Shown here one piece after another: positions 32,470 to 41,143 of a stretch of 64,000 bases of DNA. Position numbers and translations under genes: made by a program. The notes beneath the pieces were generated by a model. It searched no databases. It had not been told where the DNA came from and saw nothing but the letters and a program-made list of their open reading frames with translations. Position 1 is the stretch's first letter, and the number at the start of each line of letters is the position of its first letter. Location: positions 186,001-250,000 of the forward strand of contig NZ_JOEI01000007.1 in the NCBI RefSeq assembly GCF_000718095.1. Reading direction: 5' to 3'. The stretch comes from Streptomyces scopuliridis RB72. GTDB taxonomy: Bacteria; Actinomycetota; Actinomycetes; Streptomycetales; Streptomycetaceae.

Positions 32470-33240
32470 CTACTCCTCGCCCGTGAACGCCCTCCGCAGC
32501 CCCAGATTGCTCGTCAGGATCCCGCCGTCGACCGGCAGCGTCACCCCCGTGATCCAGGAGGCGTCGGCGGACGCCAGGAACGCGACCGCCGCCGCGATGT
32601 CGGCCGGCGTGCCCACCCGTCCCATCGGGTAGTGGGCCACCGCGCGGTCCAGTACCGCCTCGCGGCCCGCCCAGGCGCCGGTGTGGATCGTGCCGGGCTC
32701 CACGAGGTTGACGCGGACGCCGCGCGGGGCCGCGTGGCCCGCGAGCGTACGGGTCAGGCCGCCCAGCCCGGCCTTGGCCGCGCTGTAGGCGTGGTTGCCG
32801 AAGTCCTGTTCGCCGTTGACCGAGCCGATCGAGACGATCGCGCCCCGGCCCGAGGCCGCCAGATACGGAAGCGCCGCGCGGGCGCAGCGGAAGGCGCCGG
32901 TCAGGGTGATGTCGAGATCCAGCGCCCAGACCTCGTCCGGCTCGTCCTCGAACAGCGGGGCGTCCTGTGTGCAGGAGTACGCGTTGTTCACCAGCACGTC
33001 CAGCGAGCCGAAGGTCTCGGCCGCGTACGCCACCGCCGCCTCCACCGACGCCCGGTCGGCCACATCGCAGCCGAGCGCGACCGCGCCCGGGATGGACTCG
33101 GCGGCGGTCACCGCCCGCTTCTCGTCCAGGTCCGTCACCAGGACGCGCGCGCCCTCGTCCGCCAGCCTGCGCGCGGTCGCCTCGCCGATGCCCCGGCCCG
33201 CTCCGGTGATCAGGACTCCGTATCCGTCAAATCGCTTCAT
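32470..33240 (-). CDS. SDR-family NAD(P)-dependent oxidoreductase
   Basis: A 256-residue classical short-chain dehydrogenase: TGAGRGIG at residues ~12-19 for cofactor binding, NNAYS, the catalytic Ser in SIGSVNG and YSAAK with the catalytic Tyr and Lys, and PGTIHTGAW. Substrate unknown. Its start overlaps the end of the upstream serine-hydrolase gene by 14 bp, so they form an operon. Confidence 0.92.
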   Translation of the reverse strand: MKRFDGYGVLITGAGRGIGEATARRLADEGARVLVTDLDEKRAVTAAESIPGAVALGCDVADRASVEAAVAYAAETFGSLDVLVNNAYSCTQDAPLFEDEPDEVWALDLDITLTGAFRCARAALPYLAASGRGAIVSIGSVNGEQDFGNHAYSAAKAGLGGLTRTLAGHAAPRGVRVNLVEPGTIHTGAWAGREAVLDRAVAHYPMGRVGTPADIAAAVAFLASADASWITGVTLPVDGGILTSNLGLRRAFTGEE

Positions 33241-34432
33241 CCGGCGATGATGTCGCCGTCCGCACCGCGCGCACCAGAGCCTGTGCGCGGGGATCCGCCG
33301 TCACTCCCTTGCGCATCCCGTTCGTCACGTACCCCATCGCGATGCCCGACTCCGGGTCGGCGAAGCCCAGCGAGCCGCCGCGGCCCGGGTGTCCGAAGGA
33401 GCCGGGGCCGAACAGGGGGGCGGCCGGGCCGTGCAGCATGAAGCCCAGACCGAAGCGGGTGGCGACGACCAGCACGCGGTCCGGGCCCGCCGATTCCTCC
33501 GTACGCGCGAGCGTCAGCGTCGCGGGGGCGAAGAGGCGGTGGCCGTCGACGGGGCCGATCATCGCGGCGTAGCAGCGGGCCAGCGCGCGGGCGGTCGAGA
33601 TGCCTCCGGAGGCGGGGAGTTCGGCGGCGCGGTAGGCCGGGTCGTTCTCGTCGGGCCGGGGTTCGATGACGCCGAACGCCCGCCGCGTCAGGGACTCCGC
33701 GTCGCGGTACGCCTCCGACACGGACCGCTTGGGCCGCAGCCTGAGCGCCCCGCCGACGGCCGTCGGCTCCTCGACCGGTCCGATCCGGCCGACCCGGTGG
33801 GCCTCCTCGGCGGGCAGTCCGACCCAGAAGTCCAGCCCCAGCGGCCTGGCGATCTCCTCGGCGATCCACCGGCCCACGCTGCGGCCGGTGACCCGCCTGA
33901 CCAGTTCGGCGATCAGCCAGCTGTAGGTGTGCGCGTGATAGCCGTGGTCGGTGCCCGGCTCCCACTCCGGCCGCTGGGCGGCCAGGGCCCGCGCGCCCGA
34001 CTCCCCGTCGATGGCCTCGGCCGGGGTGAGCGGCCGGTCGAGCACCGGCAGCCCGGCGCGGTGCGACAGGACGTGGCGTACGAGCACCCGCTCCTTGCCC
34101 GCGGACTTGAACTCCGGCCAGTACGTGCCGACCGGGGCGTCGAGGTCGATCTGCCCGCGCTGGTGCAGCAGCAGCGGTACGGCGGCGGCGACGCCCTTCG
34201 TGGCGGACCGGACGACCTGCGCCGTGTCGACGGCCCATGGCGCCGCGTCCGCGCCACCGTCCCCCGGCTCCCGCCCGGTGAGATCGCGGGTGCCCGCCCA
34301 CAGATCGACGACCTTGCGCCCGTCCCGGTACACGGCGACGGCCGCGCCCCGTTCGCCCAGCCGCTCGAAGTTCCGTACGAACGCGTCCCTGACCGGCTCG
34401 AAGCCCGCCTCCACCGTGCCCTGGACGTCCAC
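33227..34432 (-). CDS. serine hydrolase, beta-lactamase/EstB family
   Basis: A 401-residue class C beta-lactamase-fold enzyme: the nucleophile motif is VRSATKG (S-x-x-K), a Tyr-containing motif lies in HAHTYSWLIAEL, and the C-terminal HPGRGGSLGFADP carries the KTG-like position. Probably an esterase or carboxylesterase acting on a small ester; no signal peptide is seen. I choose GTG 34432 (VDVQGTVEAGFEPV) after GGGAG, as the 29 upstream in-frame residues look non-coding. Operon with the SDR gene downstream. Confidence 0.87.
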   Translation of the reverse strand: MDVQGTVEAGFEPVRDAFVRNFERLGERGAAVAVYRDGRKVVDLWAGTRDLTGREPGDGGADAAPWAVDTAQVVRSATKGVAAAVPLLLHQRGQIDLDAPVGTYWPEFKSAGKERVLVRHVLSHRAGLPVLDRPLTPAEAIDGESGARALAAQRPEWEPGTDHGYHAHTYSWLIAELVRRVTGRSVGRWIAEEIARPLGLDFWVGLPAEEAHRVGRIGPVEEPTAVGGALRLRPKRSVSEAYRDAESLTRRAFGVIEPRPDENDPAYRAAELPASGGISTARALARCYAAMIGPVDGHRLFAPATLTLARTEESAGPDRVLVVATRFGLGFMLHGPAAPLFGPGSFGHPGRGGSLGFADPESGIAMGYVTNGMRKGVTADPRAQALVRAVRTATSSPDEAI

Positions 34433-34508
34433 GCCCGCACTCCCGCCCCGTCGGTACCCACGCCACGTACCGCTCGTCGTCCCGCCACGCCCCGGCGGCG
34501 CGACCCCT

Positions 34509-35291
34509 CTATGGTGCAACGTGTCGCGGCGACACGGAACGCGGGTCGAAACCGAACGGCAGCTCCAGCCGGTGCGCGCCCATCAGCTTCTCGTCGCCGA
34601 GGAGTTGCCCCGTGGGCCCGTCCGCCACGATGACGCCCTCACTGAGGATCACCGCACGCGGACAGAGTTCGAGAGCGTACGGCAGATCGTGCGTCACCAT
34701 CAGTACGGTGATGTCCAGCGCCCGCAGGATGTCGGCCAGTTCACGCCGGGACGCCGGGTCGAGATTGGACGAGGGTTCGTCGAGGACGAGGATCTCCGGC
34801 TCCATCGCCAGGACGGTCGCCACCGCGACCCGGCGGCGCTGGCCGAAGGAGAGATGGTGCGGCGGCCGGTCCGCGTACTCCGCCATCCCGACCTGGCCGA
34901 GCGCGGCGGTGACCCGGGCCTCCAGCTCGGGGCCGCGCAGCCCGGAGGCCGCCGGGCCGAACGCCACGTCCTCGCGCACCGTCGGCATGAACAACTGGTC
35001 GTCCGGGTCCTGGAAGACGATGCCGACCCGGCGGCGGATCTCGGCCAGATTCCGCTTCGCCACCGGCACCCCGGCGACCGCGACCGAACCGGCCCCGGCG
35101 GTCAGGATGCCGTTCAGATGCAGGACGAGCGTGGTCTTGCCCGCGCCATTGGGCCCCAGCAGCGCCACCCGCTCACCGCGTCCGACGGTCAGATCGACAC
35201 CGAAGAGGGCCTGATGGCCGTCGGGATAGGCGTACGCGAGCCCGCTGACCTCAAGGGAGGCGGGCACGGCGGGGACGGGAGGCTCGGTCAT
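34509..35291 (-). CDS. cbiO: cobalt/nickel ECF transporter ATPase CbiO
   Basis: A 260-residue ABC ATPase: Walker A LLGPNGAGKTT, Q-loop VFQDPDDQLF, signature LSFGQRRRVA, Walker B ILVLDEPSSNLD, H-loop THD. Start ATG 35291 overlaps the cbiQ stop by 4 bp. It energises the CbiMN-CbiQ complex for uptake of Ni2+ or Co2+. Confidence 0.93.
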   Translation of the reverse strand: MTEPPVPAVPASLEVSGLAYAYPDGHQALFGVDLTVGRGERVALLGPNGAGKTTLVLHLNGILTAGAGSVAVAGVPVAKRNLAEIRRRVGIVFQDPDDQLFMPTVREDVAFGPAASGLRGPELEARVTAALGQVGMAEYADRPPHHLSFGQRRRVAVATVLAMEPEILVLDEPSSNLDPASRRELADILRALDITVLMVTHDLPYALELCPRAVILSEGVIVADGPTGQLLGDEKLMGAHRLELPFGFDPRSVSPRHVAP

Positions 35292-36049
35292 AGGGTCCAG
35301 CCAAGCAGACAGACGGCGAGCGCCGACACGGGGAGGGCGGCGGCGTACGTCCACTGCGCCCGGGACGCGGTCACGTCATCGATGACCGGCATGGTGCCCG
35401 CGTACCCCCGGCTGACCATCGCCAGATGCACGCGTTCACCGCGCTCGTAGGAGCGGATGAAGAGCGCGCCCGCGGACTTGGCGAGGACGCCCCAGTGCCG
35501 GACGCCCCGGGCCTCGAAGCCGCGCGAGCGCCGGGCGACCGACATCCGCCGCATCTCGTCGGTGATGACATCGCCGTAACGGATCATGAAGGAGGCGATC
35601 TGCACCAGCATCGGCGGCAGCCGCAGCCTCTGGAGCCCGAGCAGCAGGGAGCGCAGTTCGGTCGTGGAGGCGAGGATCACGGACGCGGCGACGCCCAGCG
35701 TCCCCTTCGCGAGGACGTTCCAGGCGCCCCAGAGCCCCGGAACGCTCAACGACAGCCCCAGGAAGTGGACTTGATCGCCGGGGACGACGAAGGGCATGAG
35801 GAACGCGAAGGCCACGAACGGGATCTCGATCAGCAGCCGGCGCAGCAGCACGCCGGCGGGGATACGGGCCACCCGCGTGACGGCCGCGAGCAGCACGGCG
35901 TACAGCGCGAACGCCCAGACCGCCTCGCGCGGCGTCGAGACCACCACGAGCACGAAGCAGAAGACGGCGGCCAGTTTGCAGTGCGGGGGCAGCGCGTGGA
36001 CCGGCGAGTGTCCGTGCCGGTAGAGCGTGTGGGCATGACCCGCGCCCAT
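35288..36049 (-). CDS. cbiQ: ECF transporter transmembrane protein CbiQ
   Basis: A 253-residue membrane protein with five or six helices and the characteristic Ala-Arg-Gly coupling region (RRMSVARRSRGFEARG), which contacts the ATPase. It starts at ATG 36049 (MGAGHAHTLYRHGHSPVHAL), 1 bp after the cbiMN stop; the His-rich N-terminus may touch the metal. Part of the cbiMN-cbiQ-cbiO operon. Confidence 0.92.
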   Translation of the reverse strand: MGAGHAHTLYRHGHSPVHALPPHCKLAAVFCFVLVVVSTPREAVWAFALYAVLLAAVTRVARIPAGVLLRRLLIEIPFVAFAFLMPFVVPGDQVHFLGLSLSVPGLWGAWNVLAKGTLGVAASVILASTTELRSLLLGLQRLRLPPMLVQIASFMIRYGDVITDEMRRMSVARRSRGFEARGVRHWGVLAKSAGALFIRSYERGERVHLAMVSRGYAGTMPVIDDVTASRAQWTYAAALPVSALAVCLLGWTL

Positions 36050-36050
36050 G

Positions 36051-37094
36051 TCAGGCGTTCCCGCCGGCCGCGGCCGTCTCGGTACGGCGCCGTCGTACCA
36101 CCCAGAAGACACCGCTGCCCACGACCACCGTCGCGGCCACCCCGATCACTCCGGCGAGCCCGCCGGAGATCCGGGCGTCGTCGACGTCCTTGACGCCGTA
36201 GTCGGCGAGCGGGGAGTCGCCGGTGTGGTGCGGCTCGGTCTTCCGGTCGATGCCCTGGTCGGCGGCGACCTTCTCCAGCCCGTCGGGGCTGGCGGAGGCG
36301 TAGAAGGAGACGAATCCGGCCAGGACGAGCGCCGTGACCAGCCCGGTCGCCCAGACCTTACGGGTGGAGCGCGCGGCCACCGGCCCGGGACCTGACGCGG
36401 GCGCGGCGTCGACCAACTCCCCGCCCACCCGCAGCTTCAGCGGCGCGGACAGCCCCCGGGCGCCGTACACGAGGTCGGGCCGTACGGCGATGACGGCGCC
36501 GACCGTGAGCGCGGTGATCGCGGCCTCGCCGATGCCGATGAGCACATGCACCCCGACCATCCCGGTCAGCACCTTCCCGATCGGGATGTCGGTCGTCCCG
36601 CCGATCCAGTAGAAGAAGGTGAACGCGAGGGCCGCGGCCGGTACGGAGACCAGCGCCGCCACGAAGGACGAGACAGTCACCGAACGGCGCGTACGGGGCA
36701 GGATTTTCACCAGCGCGCGGAAGAGCGCGTACGCGACGACGGTCGTGACCACGGCCATGTCGGTGATGTTCACCCCGAGCGCGGTGAGCCCGCCGTCCGC
36801 GAAGAGGATGCCCTGCATCAGCAGGACGACGGAGATACAGAGCACCCCGGTATAGGGGCCGACGAGTATCGCCGCCAGCGCCCCGCCCAGCAGATGTCCG
36901 CTCGTCCCCGCGGCCACCGGGAAGTTGAGCATCTGTACGGCGAAGATGAACGCGGCGACGAGTCCGGCGAGCGGCGCGGTGCGCTCGTCCAACTCCCGGC
37001 GGGCGCCGCGCAGGCTGACCGCGACGGCCCCCGCGGCGACGGCACCGGTGGCGGCCGAGACGGGCAGATCGATGAATCCGTCGGGGACATGCAT
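36051..37094 (-). CDS. cbiM: fused CbiM-CbiN (NikMN) metal ECF substrate component
   Basis: A 347-residue protein beginning MHVPDGFIDLP, the invariant metal-binding start (Met1, His2) of CbiM/NikM. Residues 1-~205 give six or seven helices of CbiM; after a linker, ~250-340 is a CbiN/NikN-like part with two helices flanking an extracytoplasmic loop (ASPDGLEKVAADQGIDRKTE, then PLADYG). Fused M and N are common among nickel types. First gene of the operon, behind a Nur-like operator, which favours nickel. Confidence 0.92.
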   Translation of the reverse strand: MHVPDGFIDLPVSAATGAVAAGAVAVSLRGARRELDERTAPLAGLVAAFIFAVQMLNFPVAAGTSGHLLGGALAAILVGPYTGVLCISVVLLMQGILFADGGLTALGVNITDMAVVTTVVAYALFRALVKILPRTRRSVTVSSFVAALVSVPAAALAFTFFYWIGGTTDIPIGKVLTGMVGVHVLIGIGEAAITALTVGAVIAVRPDLVYGARGLSAPLKLRVGGELVDAAPASGPGPVAARSTRKVWATGLVTALVLAGFVSFYASASPDGLEKVAADQGIDRKTEPHHTGDSPLADYGVKDVDDARISGGLAGVIGVAATVVVGSGVFWVVRRRRTETAAAGGNA

Positions 37095-37153
37095 GGCGGG
37101 GGCTCCGCTTCCTGCTCGTACGGCGCGGTATTGAGCCGTTCGATGATAGTGCT

Positions 37154-37176
37154 CTCTTGCGAACAGCTCGCAAGAG
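37154..37176. promoter_or_regulatory. Nur-like operator upstream of cbiMN
   Basis: CTCTTGCGA - 5 bp - TCGCAAGAG is a perfect 9-bp inverted repeat centred 71 bp upstream of the cbiMN start. Its core TTGCGA-N5-TCGCAA fits the Streptomyces nickel regulator box (tTGCaa-N5-ttGCAA). No cobalamin riboswitch elements are seen in the leader. Confidence 0.65.
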
Positions 37177-37232
37177 CGGTTTGCATGCAGGGTGCCGGGG
37201 CGGTGTTCCGCGGATGTGCGATCGGCAAAGAC

Positions 37233-37260
37233 TGGACAAAAGAGGGCTATTTTGTATGAT
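37233..37260 (+). promoter_or_regulatory. candidate promoter of the SsgA-like gene
   Basis: TGGACA (37233-37238), 16 bp, TATGAT (37255-37260), about 100 bp upstream of the plus-strand start. The surrounding stretch is unusually AT-rich for this genome. Not tested; the 5' leader would be ~90 nt. Confidence 0.5.
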
Positions 37261-37359
37261 TAGAAGTCAAATGTCCGGTTAGTCAAGGAGCCGCTCCCGA
37301 TCCCGCCCAGCCACAGCAGCCACAAGCAGCCGGCGCAGCAGCCACCGAGGAGCAAGCCG

Positions 37360-37773
37360 ATGCCATCCATCGTCGAGCAGCCCGCCACAGCGCGTATCAT
37401 CACGGACGCCCCCGACCCCAAGACCGTCTCCGTCACCCTCCGCTATGACGGCGCCGATCCACTCGCCATACGAATCGTGTTCCCGCCCGAGGTCTCCTTC
37501 GACGGTGACGAGGTCGTCTGGGCCTTCGCCCGCGATCTCCTCGAATCCGGCCTGCGATTGCCGTCGGGCGAGGGCGACGTACAGGTATGGCCCTGCGGCC
37601 GGGCCCAGGTCGTGCTGGAGTTCCACTCGCCGGACGGGGTGGCGGTGGTCCAGTTCGACACCGCGGCGCTGCGCCGGTTCCTCGACAGCTCGTACGCGAG
37701 GGTCCCGGCCGGCCAGGAGCGGCACGACATCGAGGTCGAGACCGAGCTGAGCAAGCTCCTCCACAGAACCTGA
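37360..37773 (+). CDS. SsgA-family sporulation/cell-division regulator
   Basis: A 137-residue SsgA-like protein: VTLRYDGADPLAIRIVFPPE, VVWAFARDLLESGL, GEGDVQVWPCG, and the C-terminal VPAGQERHDIEVETELSKLL. These proteins help position septa and cell-wall enzymes in sporulating hyphae. It is not the very conserved SsgB; which paralogue it is cannot be decided. Monocistronic and divergent from the metal transporter operon. Confidence 0.9.
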   Translation: MPSIVEQPATARIITDAPDPKTVSVTLRYDGADPLAIRIVFPPEVSFDGDEVVWAFARDLLESGLRLPSGEGDVQVWPCGRAQVVLEFHSPDGVAVVQFDTAALRRFLDSSYARVPAGQERHDIEVETELSKLLHRT

Positions 37774-37864
37774 CACGCACAGCGACCCGGCCGCCACCCC
37801 TCAGGGCGTACGACCGGGCCGCGTATGACGCTCCGGCTCCCGTCCCCACGGCCGCCGGCGCGAT

Positions 37865-37898
37865 CCGGGGCCACGCACCGCTCAAGCAGCGGCCCCGG
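37865..37898. terminator. convergent terminator
   Basis: An 8-bp stem CCGGGGCC (37865-37872) with GGCCCCGG (37891-37898), 18-nt loop, between the convergent SsgA-like and MMPL genes. Confidence 0.5.
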
Positions 37899-37909
37899 GG
37901 CAGGTGGGG

Positions 37910-40147
37910 TCAGACGCGTACGAGTTCACGGTCCGCGCCGGGCCCGCCGTCCGGACCCCCCGAGGCGTCGTCCCCGAGCCGGTGGCGCAGCGCCTCGCCC
38001 TCCACGTCCACGTTGGGCAGCGCCCTGTCCAGCCAGCGCGGCAGCCACCACGCCTTCTTGCCGAGCAGCGCGAGCACCGCGGGCACGATCGCCATCCGGA
38101 CCACGAACGCGTCGAAGAAGACCGCGATGGCCAGCCCGAAGCCGATCATCTTGATCATCGACTCACTGGAGCCGATGAAGCCGGCGAAGACCGCGATCAT
38201 GATCACCGCGGCGGCCGAGACCACCCGCGCGCCGTGCCGGAACCCGGTGACGATCGCCTCGCCGGGCCGCTCCCCGTGGACATACGCCTCCCGCATCCGG
38301 GTGACGAGGAAGACCTCGTAGTCCATGGCGAGACCGAAGACCACGCCCACCATGAAGATCGGCATCATCGACATCACCGGACCGGTCTGCTCGACCCCGA
38401 GCAGTCCGCCGAGCCAGCCCCACTGGAAGACCGCGACGACGGCGCCGAGGGCCGCGACCACGGAGAGCAGGAAGCCGAGGGCGGCCTTGAGCGGCACGAG
38501 CACCGAGCGGAAGACGAGCATCAGCAGCAGAAAGGCGAGTCCGACGACGAGCGCGAGATAGGGCAGCAGCGCGTCGTTCATCTTCTGCGAGAAGTCGATG
38601 TTCATCGCGGTGGAGCCGGTGACCAGGACCTGGGCACCGTTGTCCGCCTTGATCTCCCCGCCGGTGTCCCGGATGGAGTGGACCAGGTCCTCGGTCTTGA
38701 CCGACGAGGGGCGGTCCTCGGGGATCACCGTGATGGTCGCGGTGTCGCCCGCCTTGTTGAGGGTGGACGGAGTGACGACGGCGACGCCGTCCAGCTTCTT
38801 CACCGTGTCCGACAGCTCGGTGGCCGCCGCCTTCGCGTTGTCATTCGCCTTGCCGTCCACAACGACCATCAGCGGCCCGTTGAAGCCGGGGCCGAAGCCG
38901 TCGGAGAGCAGGTCGTACGCCTTGCGCTGGGAGGTGCTCGGCGGCTGCGAACCGTCGTCACCCAGACCCAGTTCCAGCGAGGCGGCCGGAATCGCGATGG
39001 CCCCGAGCCCCAGAACGGCCGTCACCAGAACCGCGACCGGCCGGCGCAGCACGAAGCGCGCCCAGCGGGTGCCCATGTTCGGCTTCGCGGTCTCCTCGCC
39101 GCCCGCGGCCTTGGTGTCCATGGCCTTGCGGTCCTTGCGGCCGTGCACCCGCTTGCCCACGAAGCCCAGCGCCGCCGGGATGAGGGTGAGCGCGATGAGG
39201 ACGGCGATCACGACCGTACCCGCGGCCGCGAAGCCCATCTTGGTGAGCATCGGGATATTGACGACGGCCAGCCCGACGAGCGCGATCACCACGGTGAGCC
39301 CGGCGAACACCACGGCCGACCCCGCGGTGCCGACGGCCCGTCCGGCCGCCTCCTCGCGCTCCCTGCCCTCGGCCAGCTCCGCGCGGTAGCGGGAGACGAT
39401 GAACAGCGCGTAGTCGATCCCGACCGCGAGACCGATCATCATCGCCAGGATGGAGGTGGTGGAGCCCAGGTCGAGGACGCCGGCCAGCGCGGTGATCGTG
39501 GAGACCCCGACACCGACCCCGATGAGCGCGGTCACCAGCGGCAGCCCCGCCGCGATCAGCGATCCGAACGTGATGACCAGCACCACCGCGGCGACGGCCA
39601 CACCGATGATCTCGGTGGACCCGGTCTCGGGGGTGGCCTGGAGCGCGTCCCCGCCGACCTCCACCGTCAGCCCCTGCGCCCGCGCCTCGGCGCCGGTCTC
39701 CTCAAGCGCGGTACGGGTCGCGTCGGTCAGCTCCATCGAGGTGACCTTGTACGAGACCTGGACATACGCCGTCGAGCCGTCCTTCGAGACGGCGTTCGCG
39801 GTATACGGATCCGTCACGGAGCCGACCTGGCCGGACCCGCCCGACAGCTCGTCGACGATCTTGCCGACCTCGGCCTTGTGACCGGCGTCGGTCATCTTCT
39901 CGCCGTCCGGCGCCTTGAAGACGACCCGAGCGGTCGCACCGTCGGCACTGGCTCCTGGGAAGCGCTCTTCCAACAGGTCGAAGGCCTTCTGGGCCTCCGT
40001 TCCCGGTATTGAGAAGGAACTGGACGTGGGGGTGGACGCGGAGGCGGCTCCGACACCGGCGAGCGCGAGCAATGCCACCCACACGAGGGCGACATAGTTG
40101 CGGCGCCGGAAAGCGAACCGTCCGAGCTTGTAGAGGAACGTGGCCAC
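37910..40147 (-). CDS. MMPL-family RND transporter
   Basis: A 745-residue inner-membrane exporter with twelve helices in two MMPL repeats, each preceded by a large extracytoplasmic loop. Characteristic motifs are GIDYALFIVSRYRAEL in the first half and GLAMDYEVFLVTRMREAY in the second, with the proton-relay Asp in both. I use GTG 40147 (VATFLYKLGRFAFRRR) after GGGAG; upstream in-frame residues look non-coding. Likely exports a lipid or drug. It lies 105 bp downstream of a TetR gene on the same strand, probably its repressor. Confidence 0.92.
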   Translation of the reverse strand: MATFLYKLGRFAFRRRNYVALVWVALLALAGVGAASASTPTSSSFSIPGTEAQKAFDLLEERFPGASADGATARVVFKAPDGEKMTDAGHKAEVGKIVDELSGGSGQVGSVTDPYTANAVSKDGSTAYVQVSYKVTSMELTDATRTALEETGAEARAQGLTVEVGGDALQATPETGSTEIIGVAVAAVVLVITFGSLIAAGLPLVTALIGVGVGVSTITALAGVLDLGSTTSILAMMIGLAVGIDYALFIVSRYRAELAEGREREEAAGRAVGTAGSAVVFAGLTVVIALVGLAVVNIPMLTKMGFAAAGTVVIAVLIALTLIPAALGFVGKRVHGRKDRKAMDTKAAGGEETAKPNMGTRWARFVLRRPVAVLVTAVLGLGAIAIPAASLELGLGDDGSQPPSTSQRKAYDLLSDGFGPGFNGPLMVVVDGKANDNAKAAATELSDTVKKLDGVAVVTPSTLNKAGDTATITVIPEDRPSSVKTEDLVHSIRDTGGEIKADNGAQVLVTGSTAMNIDFSQKMNDALLPYLALVVGLAFLLLMLVFRSVLVPLKAALGFLLSVVAALGAVVAVFQWGWLGGLLGVEQTGPVMSMMPIFMVGVVFGLAMDYEVFLVTRMREAYVHGERPGEAIVTGFRHGARVVSAAAVIMIAVFAGFIGSSESMIKMIGFGLAIAVFFDAFVVRMAIVPAVLALLGKKAWWLPRWLDRALPNVDVEGEALRHRLGDDASGGPDGGPGADRELVRV

Positions 40148-40252
40148 GAGGGCGTACTCCCGGGTCTGTGAATGGATCTGAGGGCATGGGGAGCCGGCCC
40201 GACAGCGAGAGAGCGGCACGCGTCAGGTATTGCGGGTGCTACAAGGGGACAG

Positions 40253-40825
40253 TCAGACGCCGAGGGCGGGGAGGATCACGGCGTCGAAATACGAAGTGAG
40301 GAAGTCCCGGTCGGGCGACCGGTCCTCGATCAGCTGCCGGGCGACGATGGCGCCGACCAGCATGTGCGTGACGTACTTCAGCGCGGGATTGTCCGCGGCG
40401 ACCTCGCCGCGGTCCACAGCGCGCTGGAGGATCTCCGCGAGCCCATTGAGCTCGGGCTCGATCAGGAGCTCGCGAAGCGCCTGAAGGAGATCGGGGCTGT
40501 CGTGGACGGCATGGAAAAGACCTCGCATCAGCGCGCTGTCCTTCTCCATCTGGCAGTCATCGGTGTGCGCCATCACGGCGTGGAAGTCACCGCGCAGGGA
40601 GCCGGTGTCCACGTCGACGAGCTTGATCGGCTTGTTGTGCCGCATCGCATGGGCGACCAGCTCGGGCTTGCTCCCCCACTGGCGGTAGAGGGTGGCCTTG
40701 CTGGACCGGGTGCGGGCGGCGATGGCGTCCATGGTGAGGGCGTCATAACCGACCTCGCGCAGCAGATCGAGCACGGCGGCGTACAGCTCTGCTTCACGCT
40801 CGGGGGTGAGCCTGCTGCGCGCCAC
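40253..40825 (-). CDS. TetR/AcrR-family regulator of the MMPL exporter
   Basis: A 190-residue repressor: HTH in residues ~12-55 (GYDALTMDAIAARTRSSKAT then LYRQWGSKPELV) and a helical C-terminal ligand domain of the TetR_C type. Twin palindromes in its own promoter region suggest autoregulation and control of the co-directional MMPL gene. Ligand unknown. Confidence 0.92.
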   Translation of the reverse strand: MARSRLTPEREAELYAAVLDLLREVGYDALTMDAIAARTRSSKATLYRQWGSKPELVAHAMRHNKPIKLVDVDTGSLRGDFHAVMAHTDDCQMEKDSALMRGLFHAVHDSPDLLQALRELLIEPELNGLAEILQRAVDRGEVAADNPALKYVTHMLVGAIVARQLIEDRSPDRDFLTSYFDAVILPALGV

Positions 40826-40842
40826 GATCTGCTCCTGCCAAA

Positions 40843-40901
40843 CGAAACGGTTTCGTACAGTACGAAGATAACCCTACCTCCAACGAAACGAAACCGTTTC
40901 G
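40843..40901. promoter_or_regulatory. twin 13-bp palindromic TetR operators
   Basis: CGAAACGGTTTCG (40843-40855) and CGAAACCGTTTCG (40889-40901) are perfect palindromes 46 bp apart centre to centre, just upstream of the TetR start. They are the likely binding sites of its product. Confidence 0.75.
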
Positions 40902-41022
40902 CTTGTGGCCTGAGCCACGTTTTTGAGGGCTCGGTTCGCGGCCGGAAAGACGGCACCCGGAACGAACAGGCACCCCGCGCGTCGGGCGGGGCGACCACCG
41001 GGGGGAGGGGGTCGGGGTCGGA

Positions 41023-41099
41023 GGAGGTGCGTTTCCGGACGTAAAGCGTCGCAGCTCGCGCGAAGCGCGGTGAGGAAAGCAGTCCGGACACGCACCTCC
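41023..41099. repeat. 18-bp inverted repeat in the gap before the tricorn gene
   Basis: GGAGGTGCGTTTCCGGAC (41023-41040) is repeated in inverse orientation at 41082-41099 with one mismatch, enclosing 41 bp. The gap 40902-41140 holds no other gene. Confidence 0.7.
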
Positions 41100-41143
41100 G
41101 GAGACCCCGGCACCCGGCACCACCCACCGCGACCCGCACCACA

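Noticed and set aside
37095..37359. Cobalamin riboswitch before cbiMN
   Set aside because: No B12-box-like segments; a Nur-type dyad is present instead.
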